Source of the DNA: DATJZH01 sp035499215 | GTDB taxonomy: Bacteria; Actinomycetota; Actinomycetes; Streptosporangiales; Streptosporangiaceae | Direction: 5' to 3' | Assembly (NCBI GenBank): GCA_035499215.1 | Contig: DATJZH010000218.1 | Location: forward strand, 1 to 19,102 | DNA length: 19,102 nucleotides | Shown: positions 8,074 through 13,467 of the stretch, piece after piece | Layout of the letters: each line of letters starts with the position of its first letter | Numbering within the stretch: the stretch's first letter is position 1 | Notes under the pieces: model-generated | The model's input: only the letters and a program-made list of their open reading frames with translations | What the model was told of the DNA's origin: nothing | Databases searched by the model: none | Program-made: the position numbers and the translations under genes

Positions 8074-8379
8074 GGCGCCGGAGCGTGCTGAGTGCCGGCG
8101 CGAAGGGCCTGCGACGTGAGACAATCGCCCACATCGTTAGCTAGCGTCGGCGGAGGTGTTGCCCTGATGTGGCGCAGACGTCGCGGGCCTGCCCAGCGGG
8201 GGTCGGGGCGGCCGGAGAGACACGCCGCCGGCGGCACGGGGCAGGCGTGGCGCTTGGACCAGCGCCGCTCGGCGCGGGTAGCTTTGACGACGGCACCAGA
8301 CCTTGCCCGGCGCGGCACATCTGCTGGCCTGATTCCCGCTCAGACTGCGGGGCCAACGAACGGGAGGCTAGGCACGGAT
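8074..8379 (+). other. 306-base gap upstream of garA
   Basis: No convincing gene. The garA frame stays open back to 8092, including an ATG at 8167 preceded by GGAGG (8152-8156), but the translation is an Arg/Gly/Ala-rich string without family features. The gap sits where relatives carry gcvH and DUF881-type genes; I see no readable remnant of these. A weak promoter candidate is TTGGAC (8254-8259), a 19-base spacer, then TAGCTT (8279-8284), which would start transcription about 90 bases upstream of garA. Confidence 0.5.
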
Positions 8380-8913
8380 ATGCCCAGCGTCTATTGCACT
8401 GCGTGCGGTGCGGCAAACCCTGAGGGCGCGCGCTTCTGCTCGCAATGCGGCTCCCCGCTGATGCGGGGCCAGGGCGAGCGTGCCGGCGAGACCACGTCCA
8501 TGATCTCCCTGGCCGGACCTGAGGTCTCCGAGGCGGAGTTTACCGATGAGCCCGTCACTGACGCTGCGGCGGTCGACGCCCTGCCCAGCGGGACCGCTTT
8601 GCTCATCGTTCGCCGCGGGCCCAACGCGGGCAGCCGGTTTCTGCTGGACAGCGACCTGACTCTGGTCGGGCGCCATCCGGACAGCGACATCTTCCTCGAC
8701 GACGTAACCGTGTCGCGGCGGCATGCTGAGTTTTACCGGCAGGGCGACTTGTTCACCGTCCGCGACGTCGGCAGCCTCAACGGCACCTACGTGAATCGTG
8801 AGCGCATTGAGGAAACGAGCCTGAGCGGCGGTGACGAGGTTCAGGTGGGCAAGTTCCGCCTGGTCTTCCTGCTGAGCCCGCGCTCTCAGGCGGAGCATCT
8901 GGCAGGCACGTAG
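8380..8913 (+). CDS. garA: GarA/OdhI-type FHA protein with N-terminal zinc ribbon
   Basis: A 177-residue protein. Residues 6-23 form a zinc ribbon, CTAC...CSQC (Cys6, Cys9, Cys20, Cys23). ETTS at 37-40 matches the N-terminal ETT site that PknB or PknG phosphorylates in mycobacterial GarA and corynebacterial OdhI. Residues about 72-165 are an FHA domain with GRHPDSDIFLDD, VSRRHAEF and GSLNGTYVN, nearly identical in these stretches to GarA as I remember it. In relatives, unphosphorylated GarA binds 2-oxoglutarate dehydrogenase, glutamate dehydrogenase and glutamate synthase; phosphorylation makes its FHA domain bind its own N-terminus and releases them. ATG 8380 has GGGAGG at 8362-8367 upstream. 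The gene is followed after eight bases by ftsR. The zinc ribbon is an addition compared with mycobacterial GarA. Confidence 0.93.
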   Translation: MPSVYCTACGAANPEGARFCSQCGSPLMRGQGERAGETTSMISLAGPEVSEAEFTDEPVTDAAAVDALPSGTALLIVRRGPNAGSRFLLDSDLTLVGRHPDSDIFLDDVTVSRRHAEFYRQGDLFTVRDVGSLNGTYVNRERIEETSLSGGDEVQVGKFRLVFLLSPRSQAEHLAGT

Positions 8914-8921
8914 GCGGCCGC

Positions 8922-9734
8922 ATGAACGCTCAGCCCGCGCGTTCCCATCTCGGCATCGGCGAGGTCCTCGCCCGCCTTCGCCCCGAGTTTCCTGACATCA
9001 CCATTTCCAAGATCCGCTTCCTGGAGTCGGCAGGCCTGATCGAGCCGGCCAGGTCACCGTCGCGGTATCGCCAGTTCGACGCGGCGGACGTTGAGCGGCT
9101 CCGCTACATTCTCACGGCCCAGCGGGATCAGTACCTGCCGCTGCGGGTCATCAAGGAGCACCTCGCGCGGGCCGGCCAGCCGGACGCCGGCCGGGCCGGC
9201 GGCGGGGACAGCGGCGGCGGCCAGCCAGCCCGGCGCGGCAGCGTGCTGCTGAGCCGCCGGGAACTGCTCGAGGCAACCGGCATCGAGGAGGACCAGCTGG
9301 CCGAGCTCGAAACGTACGGGCTGGTGCGCCGGACCGGACGGCAGTACGGCAAGGACGCCCTGGAGGTGGCCGGTACGGTGGCGGCGCTGGCTGGCTATGG
9401 CGTGCAGGCCCGTCATCTGCGCGGCGTGCGCGCCGCGGCCGAGCGCGAGACGTCGCTGATCGAGCAGGTGATCGCGCCGACACTGCGGCAGCGGAATCCG
9501 GCCGCGCGAGAGCATGCCTGCCGGACCGCCAGGGACATCGCCGCGCTCTCGCTGCGCCTGCACGGCGCGCTGGTCGAGAATGCGCTGGCCGAGGCCGGGC
9601 TGCCGGCGCCGCAGCGGCCATGGCCCGACGCCCGTCGCGCCGATCCCGCGGCGGCCGCCGCGCCGCCGGGCGCAGCGCCGGGCGGCCGCCCCGACGGCCT
9701 GACCAGGCACGGCATGGAAGGAGCCAGCGCATGA
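8922..9734 (+). CDS. ftsR: FtsR-like MerR-family transcriptional regulator
   Basis: A 270-residue MerR-type regulator. The winged helix-turn-helix lies at about residues 10-80 (IGEVLARLRPEFPDITISKIRFLES, then the YRQFDAADVERLRYI end of the wing). After a Gly/Ala linker comes a second conserved part, LLSRRELLEATGIEEDQLAELETYGLV, that repeats the helix-turn-helix theme, followed by a helical C-terminal domain. This architecture and the place directly after garA match Corynebacterium FtsR (after odhI) and Rv1828. FtsR activates ftsZ transcription in Corynebacterium glutamicum; the same role here is inferred. The C-terminal 40 residues are Ala/Pro/Gly-rich and probably disordered. The stop overlaps a short ORF with its own Shine-Dalgarno sequence. 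Confidence 0.9.
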   Translation: MNAQPARSHLGIGEVLARLRPEFPDITISKIRFLESAGLIEPARSPSRYRQFDAADVERLRYILTAQRDQYLPLRVIKEHLARAGQPDAGRAGGGDSGGGQPARRGSVLLSRRELLEATGIEEDQLAELETYGLVRRTGRQYGKDALEVAGTVAALAGYGVQARHLRGVRAAAERETSLIEQVIAPTLRQRNPAAREHACRTARDIAALSLRLHGALVENALAEAGLPAPQRPWPDARRADPAAAAAPPGAAPGGRPDGLTRHGMEGASA

Positions 9735-9796
9735 CGGCCAGGGCGCCGGCCGGCGGCCTCACTGGCAGGTGTACGTTGAAAAAAGGAATGCCCTGA
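9731..9796 (+). CDS. possible 21-residue small ORF after ftsR
   Basis: ATG 9731 overlaps the ftsR stop as ATGA. GGAAGGAG at 9716-9723, seven bases upstream, is a good Shine-Dalgarno sequence and has no other obvious start to serve. The ORF begins MTARAPAGG, contains a single Cys and ends LKKGMP at TGA 9794-9796, inside the 5-bp hairpin at 9791-9803. It could be a small protein, a leader peptide affecting the downstream DUF151 gene, or chance. No known family is recognised. Confidence 0.3.
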   Translation: MTARAPAGGLTGRCTLKKGMP

Positions 9797-9803
9797 AGCA
9801 GGG
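9791..9803 (+). repeat. small inverted repeat between ftsR and the nuclease gene
   Basis: CCCTG-AAG-CAGGG forms a perfect 5-bp stem with a three-base loop. It follows an A-rich patch, TTGAAAAAAGG from 9776, unusual in this GC-rich window. It may be an operator for one of the two neighbouring MerR regulators or an RNA hairpin; position is the only support. Confidence 0.35.
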
Positions 9804-9849
9804 TCGTAACTAAGGGCAGCGCGTGAGCGCGCGTGAGGACGGAGCCGCC

Positions 9850-10320
9850 GTGAGGCAGATGGAGGTCGTTGGCGTCCGGGTTGAGATGCCCACGAACCAG
9901 CCCATCGTCCTGCTGAAGGAGATGCAGGGGGAGAGGTACCTGCCGATCTGGATCGGCCCGATGGAGGCGACCGCGATCGCGTTCGCGCAGCAAGGCATGG
10001 TGCCGCAGCGGCCACTGACGCATGACCTGTTCCGCGACGTGCTCGAGGCCCTTGAGGTGCAGCTGAAAACCGTGAACATCACCGCGCTGCGGGACGGGAT
10101 CTTTTTCGCCGATCTGATCTTTTCCAACGGCAGGGAAGTCAGCGCGCGCCCGTCCGACTCGATCGCGCTGGCGCTGCGGACGGGCGCGACCATCTTCGCG
10201 GCCGACGAGATCCTGGACGAGGCGGGAGTAGCGATCCCCGACGAGCAGGAGGACGAGGTCGAGAAGTTTCGTGAATTCCTCGACACCATCACCCCGGAGG
10301 ATTTCGGCCGCTCCACCTGA
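9850..10320 (+). CDS. bifunctional nuclease family protein (DUF151)
   Basis: A 156-residue DUF151 protein from MRQMEVVGVRVEM to EDFGRST. Hallmarks are NQPIVLL, GERYLPIWIGPMEATAIAFAQQG, RPLTHDLF, FADLIF, ARPSDSIALALR and the acidic end EQEDEVEKFREFLD. Family members have been reported to have RNase and DNase activity in plants, but the bacterial role is little known. It is the Rv1829 counterpart, and it lies between two MerR genes as in mycobacteria. I prefer GTG 9850 (GGAG at 9841-9844) because homologues begin close to this point. GTG 9823, with AAGGG at 9812-9816, would add nine residues and is a real alternative. Confidence 0.9.
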   Translation: MRQMEVVGVRVEMPTNQPIVLLKEMQGERYLPIWIGPMEATAIAFAQQGMVPQRPLTHDLFRDVLEALEVQLKTVNITALRDGIFFADLIFSNGREVSARPSDSIALALRTGATIFAADEILDEAGVAIPDEQEDEVEKFREFLDTITPEDFGRST

Positions 10321-10381
10321 CCGCCCCGGCGGCCGGGATGCGCCGCGGCGAAGCGCAGCGTGCCACCCGTTTGTCACGACT

Positions 10382-10394
10382 GGTTAGCGTAACC
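10382..10394 (+). repeat. 13-base inverted repeat upstream of the second MerR gene
   Basis: GGTTA-GCG-TAACC is a perfect inverted repeat with 5-base arms. It sits 22 bases before the candidate -35 box at 10416 and could be an upstream operator. No function is known. Confidence 0.35.
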
Positions 10395-10415
10395 GCGACG
10401 CGCCGGACCAGATCG

Positions 10416-10445
10416 TTGACGAGATCACCGGATCCGGCCTACCGT
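10416..10445 (+). promoter_or_regulatory. candidate promoter of the second MerR gene, with palindromic spacer
   Basis: TTGACG (10416-10421), an 18-base spacer and TACCGT (10440-10445) form a good housekeeping-type promoter, giving a transcript start near 10452, about 39 bases before the GTG. The spacer holds the perfect palindrome CCGGATCCGG (10428-10437), placed where MerR-family dimers usually bind. This suggests autoregulation or control by the neighbouring FtsR. Confidence 0.5.
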
Positions 10446-10457
10446 GCGAAACGTGTA

Positions 10458-10478
10458 CCCAGGCAGTTTGCTCCTGGG
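10458..10478 (+). repeat. inverted repeat in the 5' leader of the second MerR gene
   Basis: CCCAGG (10458-10463) and CCTGGG (10473-10478) are perfectly complementary around a nine-base loop. The stem ends two bases before the GGAGG ribosome binding site at 10481-10485. It could be an operator just after the start of transcription or a hairpin modulating translation. Confidence 0.4.
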
Positions 10479-10490
10479 CCGGAGGTGGGC

Positions 10491-11108
10491 GTGGCAGTAA
10501 CCAGGGGTGAGGGGCAGGCGCCGGGGCATCGCGGCGCGGCTGCCCGGCATGCCGACGAGCAGGGACTGCTTTTCGGTGATGAGCTAAAGGCGTGCCCAGA
10601 GGACGTCGGCTACCGAGGACCTACGGCCTGCCGGGCAGCGGGCATCACCTACCGGCAGCTGGACTACTGGGCCAGGACCCGCCTGGTGGAGCCGAGCGTC
10701 CGGCCGGCCCGCGGCTCGGGTTCCCAGCGGCTGTATGGCTTCCGCGACATCCTGGTGCTGAAAGTCGTCAAGCGGCTGCTGGACACCGGCATCTCGCTGC
10801 AGCAGATCAGGGCGGCCGTAGAGCACCTGCGCGAGCACGGCGCGACCGACCTGGCGCAGGTAACGCTGATGAGCGACGGTGTCAGCGTCTACGAGTGCAG
10901 GTCGCCAGACGAGGTCGTGGACCTGCTGCAGGGCGGCCAGGGCGTCTTCGGCATCGCGCTCGGCCATGTCTGGCGCGAGGTTGAGGGCACCCTGGCCGAC
11001 CTGCCGGGCGAGCGGGCGCAGACCGACGAGGAAGCCGACGATGACGCTGCCGGGTTCGCCGCACGTGCCGACGAGCTAGCGAGGCGCCGGGCCCGCAAGA
11101 CGGGCTAG
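10491..11108 (+). CDS. MerR-family regulator, Rv1830 (McdR/ResR)-type
   Basis: A 205-residue regulator. The MerR DNA-binding domain covers about residues 40-110, with YRGPTACRAAGITYRQLDYWARTRLVEPSVR, GSQRLYGFRDILVLKVVKRLLDTGISLQQIR and a following helix. The effector region includes VYECRSPDEVVDLLQGGQGVFGIALG, a stretch I associate with the Rv1830/McdR group, which affects cell division and growth recovery in mycobacteria. An acidic then Arg-rich tail ends the protein. GTG 10491 is chosen for GGAGG at 10481-10485; the open frame extends to 10338, but that would run through the promoter and leader. Upstream lies DUF151 (170-base gap), downstream an ABC exporter. It could also regulate the exporter, though the conserved context argues for a core role. 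Confidence 0.9.
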   Translation: MAVTRGEGQAPGHRGAAARHADEQGLLFGDELKACPEDVGYRGPTACRAAGITYRQLDYWARTRLVEPSVRPARGSGSQRLYGFRDILVLKVVKRLLDTGISLQQIRAAVEHLREHGATDLAQVTLMSDGVSVYECRSPDEVVDLLQGGQGVFGIALGHVWREVEGTLADLPGERAQTDEEADDDAAGFAARADELARRRARKTG

Positions 11109-11174
11109 CTCCGGTCGCCAGCGCGAGCCGCGGCGGCTGTCCGGCTCACCAGCCACCACAACGCGTTATGTCGT

Positions 11175-11182
11175 GTTAATGT
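11175..11182 (+). promoter_or_regulatory. extended -10 promoter for a leaderless exporter operon
   Basis: TG-T-TAATGT (extended -10 with TAATGT at 11177-11182) ends eight bases before GTG 11191, so transcription would begin at or within a base or two of the start codon. No Shine-Dalgarno sequence is present. The -35 region is poor, consistent with an extended -10 type. The palindrome AACGCGTT (11160-11167) lies just upstream and may bind a regulator. Confidence 0.5.
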
Positions 11183-11190
11183 AGTCGGCC

Positions 11191-12108
11191 GTGTCAGTGC
11201 CGATATCCGCCGCGGGCCTGCGCAAGTCGTACGGCGAGGTCACTGCGGTCGACGGGGTGAGCCTGCAGGTCGCGCACGGCGAGTTCTTCGGCATTCTCGG
11301 GCCCAACGGCGCAGGCAAGACTACCACGCTGGAGATCATCGAGGGCCTGCGCAAGGCCGATGGCGGCACTGTCACGGTGCTCGGCCTGCCCGTGTGGCCG
11401 CGCAACCCGCGGCTGCTGCCGAAGATCGGCGTGCAGCTGCAGGCGTCCTCGTTCTTCGAGCGGCTCACCGCGCGCGAGCAGATCCGCACCTTTGCCTCGC
11501 TCTACGGGGTGCCCGCGCAGCGCGCCGACGAGATGCTCGAGGTGGTGGGCCTCACAGACCAGGCAGGCACCAGGGCGGAGAAGCTGTCCGGCGGCCAGGC
11601 GCAGCGACTGTCGATCGCCTGCGCGCTCGTGCACGACCCCGAGCTGCTGTTCCTGGACGAGCCCACCGGCGCGCTCGACCCGCAAGCGCGGCGCAACCTC
11701 TGGGACCTGCTGCGCGCCACCAACGCGCAGGGCCGCACGGTCGTGCTCACCACGCACCACATGGACGAGGCCGAGACGCTCTGCGATCGCGTGGCGATCA
11801 TGGACCATGGCCGGATTCTCCAGGTGGGGCCGCCCGCGGCGCTGGTCCGGCAACTGGACCGGCCGCTGCGGATCAGTGTCGAGTCTGGCCTGCTGACCGC
11901 GGACCGGGCGCGGCAGCTGGCCGTTGCCGCCGGCGGCTCGGCCACGGACGTCAGTGACGACGGAGTCTCCCTGAGCATCGCCACCCGTGATCCCGCCGCG
12001 GTCCTGGCCGGCCTGGCCCAGCGCGGCGCGCTGGCCGGACTGCGGGTCCAGGGCGCCACCCTCGAAGACGTCTTCCTGCAGCTGACCGGACGGGAGTACC
12101 GCGCGTGA
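11191..12108 (+). CDS. ABC transporter ATP-binding protein (DrrA-like, ABC-2 exporter)
   Basis: A 305-residue ATPase with all motifs: Walker A GPNGAGKT (37-44), Q-loop near Gln82, signature LSGGQ (132-136), Walker B LLFLDEP (152-158) and an H-loop in TTHHMDEAE (189-190). The C-terminal third (about 215-305) is the extra domain found in DrrA/CcmA-type exporters, ending EDVFLQLTGREYRA. It energises export by the membrane protein encoded next, whose GTG overlaps its stop (GTGA, 12105-12108). The substrate is not identifiable; lipids or natural products are typical. The start GTG 11191 appears leaderless, with another in-frame GTG two codons later. The pair sits between the MerR gene and gcvP, which are close neighbours in mycobacteria, so it is probably an insertion. 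Confidence 0.93.
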   Translation: MSVPISAAGLRKSYGEVTAVDGVSLQVAHGEFFGILGPNGAGKTTTLEIIEGLRKADGGTVTVLGLPVWPRNPRLLPKIGVQLQASSFFERLTAREQIRTFASLYGVPAQRADEMLEVVGLTDQAGTRAEKLSGGQAQRLSIACALVHDPELLFLDEPTGALDPQARRNLWDLLRATNAQGRTVVLTTHHMDEAETLCDRVAIMDHGRILQVGPPAALVRQLDRPLRISVESGLLTADRARQLAVAAGGSATDVSDDGVSLSIATRDPAAVLAGLAQRGALAGLRVQGATLEDVFLQLTGREYRA

Positions 12109-13169
12109 GACTGACCGCCCTGCGCAGCCTGTCGGGTGCCATGTTCCGCGGGTTCGTCCGGGACCGGACAGCGATGATCTTCACGCTCCTGATCCCGGTG
12201 CTCTTCCTCGTCCTGTTCGGGTCCATTTACAAGAACACGGCGGCGCCGAAGGTGAGCATCATCGAGGTCGGCCGGGTAAGCCTGCTCGACCAGGCGGCCG
12301 CGCAAGCTCATGGCCAGCTCGGCAAGATCCTGACCGTCTCCAGGAACGCCGGCCTGGCGGCCGCGCTCGCCGATGTGCGCAAGGGCACCGACGACGCGGT
12401 AGTCCAGCAGCGCGGAAGCACTGTGACGGTGCGTTACTCGATAGCCGATCCGACCACGGCCGGGCTCGTGCAAGCGGTGTTCTCCTCGATCGTCCAGCAG
12501 GCCGACGCGGCCGGGCGCACCGCCGCCTACCAGCTCGCCGAGCGGCAGGTGGAGGATAAGTCACTGAAGCCGATTCAGTACCTCGCCCCCGGCCTCCTCG
12601 GCTGGGCGATCGCCTCGGGCGCGGCCTTCGGCGCCGCCATCACGCTGGTCACCTGGCGGCAGAACAAGCTGCTCCGCCGGCTCAGGCTCGCCCCGGTCCG
12701 CACCGCGTCGCTGGTCACCGCGCGCATCGGAGTCAGCGTTGTGGTGGCCCTGATCCAGCTGGCCGTGTTCCTGGCGATCGCCACCCTGCCCTATTTCGGG
12801 CTCAAGCTCACCGCGTCCTGGTGGATGGCAATCCCCGTCGTCATCTGCGGCACGCTGGCGTTCATGTCGATCGGCTTGTTCGTCGGCGCGATCGCCAAGA
12901 CCCAGCAGGCCGCCACGTCCGTCGCGAACCTGATCATCTTGCCGATGGCGTTCCTCGGCGGCGCGTTCATCCCGCTGGCCTACGCACCGGCCTGGATCCA
13001 GCAGGTGTCCTACGTCGTGCCGCTGCGCTACCTGGTGACCGGCATGCAGAACGTGATGGCCCGCGGCGAGGGGCCCGCTTCGGCGCTGCCAGCCATCGGC
13101 ATCCTGCTCGGCTTCGCCGCGGTGCTCACCCTCATCTCCGTCCGGGTCTTCCGCTGGGACGACGTCTGA
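12105..13169 (+). CDS. ABC-2 family transporter permease
   Basis: A 354-residue membrane protein of ABC-2 architecture. One N-terminal helix (about 22-45, IFTLLIPVLFLVLFGSIY) is followed by an extracytoplasmic domain of roughly 115 residues and then five hydrophobic segments from about residue 165 to 345. LAPGLLGWAIASGAAFGAAI and PMAFLGGAFIPLAY are characteristic of the family. It forms the channel for the ATPase encoded upstream and starts inside that gene's stop codon, so the two are translationally coupled. The bacterium may use it for drug, lipid or metabolite export; nothing in the neighbourhood identifies the cargo. The gene ends 93 bases before the glycine riboswitch, and no clear terminator hairpin was seen between. 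Confidence 0.92.
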   Translation: MRLTALRSLSGAMFRGFVRDRTAMIFTLLIPVLFLVLFGSIYKNTAAPKVSIIEVGRVSLLDQAAAQAHGQLGKILTVSRNAGLAAALADVRKGTDDAVVQQRGSTVTVRYSIADPTTAGLVQAVFSSIVQQADAAGRTAAYQLAERQVEDKSLKPIQYLAPGLLGWAIASGAAFGAAITLVTWRQNKLLRRLRLAPVRTASLVTARIGVSVVVALIQLAVFLAIATLPYFGLKLTASWWMAIPVVICGTLAFMSIGLFVGAIAKTQQAATSVANLIILPMAFLGGAFIPLAYAPAWIQQVSYVVPLRYLVTGMQNVMARGEGPASALPAIGILLGFAAVLTLISVRVFRWDDV

Positions 13170-13242
13170 TCCGGCCGGGCGGCGAGCAGGCAGCACCTCT
13201 GATTCCGGGTGCCGAAAGCGGTCGAAGCGCGCCCCGCTCAGG

Positions 13243-13248
13243 TAGGCT
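13243..13248 (+). promoter_or_regulatory. candidate -10 box for the riboswitch-gcvP transcript
   Basis: TAGGCT fits TAnnnT and would start transcription near 13255, about ten bases before the conserved riboswitch core. The matching -35 (GTCGAA at 13221-13226, 16-base spacer) is weak. Confidence 0.35.
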
Positions 13249-13261
13249 AAGCAGCGCTGAC

Positions 13262-13370
13262 GACACCGTCCGGGAGAGTCTGCGCACAGCCAGCGCGCAG
13301 CGCCGAAGGGGCAACCTCCCCGGAACCTCTCAGGCATCAGGGACCGGGCGGGACAAGCGACTCTGGAGTC
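13262..13370 (+). promoter_or_regulatory. glycine riboswitch (single aptamer) upstream of gcvP
   Basis: The conserved core is clear and in order: GGGAGAG (13271-13277), GCGCCGAAGGGGCAA (13299-13313), CCTCTCAGGCA (13326-13336), an AGGGACCGGGCGGG arm, and ACTCTGGAG (13360-13368). GAGAG pairs with CTCTC as in known glycine aptamers. It precedes gcvP, the gene for a glycine-degrading enzyme, where these RNAs normally switch expression on when glycine is high. Only one aptamer is visible rather than the common tandem pair. Downstream, GTC (13368-13370) and CGCG (13373-13376) can pair with CGCG (13394-13397) and GAC (13401-13403), forming an imperfect hairpin just before an SD-like purine run; this could be the expression platform, by inference. 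Confidence 0.93.
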
Positions 13371-13414
13371 TGCGCGGCATCGCCTGGTGGCATCGCGTGC
13401 GACAGAGGGGGAGC

Positions 13415-13441
13415 ATGGGTACCGCGCGGCGGTGCCCTTGA
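13415..13441 (+). CDS. possible 8-codon leader ORF between riboswitch and gcvP
   Basis: A purine-rich SD-like run (AGAGGGGGAG, 13404-13413) precedes ATG 13415, which is out of frame with gcvP. It encodes MGTARRCP and stops at TGA 13439-13441, overlapping an in-frame gcvP ATG at 13441 by one base (TGATG). A strong ribosome site leading into so short an ORF suggests coupled translation or regulation, but chance is possible. The SD-to-ATG spacing is short. Confidence 0.35.
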   Translation: MGTARRCP

Positions 13442-13467
13442 TGCCGCTCCCGCCGCAGGAGGCTCCC

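Noticed and set aside
6841..8124. Minus-strand open frame of 427 codons opposite the mutase-like domain.
   Set aside because: Antisense shadow produced by the third-position GC bias; no domain or good start.
8092..8379. N-terminal extension of GarA from 8092, or from ATG 8167 with GGAGG upstream.
   Set aside because: The extension is Arg/Gly/Ala-rich without family resemblance, and ATG 8380 directly precedes the zinc ribbon with an acceptable SD. The ATG at 8167 is not fully excluded.
13371..13467. A second glycine aptamer after the first.
   Set aside because: No second copy of the GGAGAG or GCCGAAGG core follows; the exact 8-base direct repeats GGCATCGC (13376-13383 and 13389-13396) are only part of the linker hairpin region.
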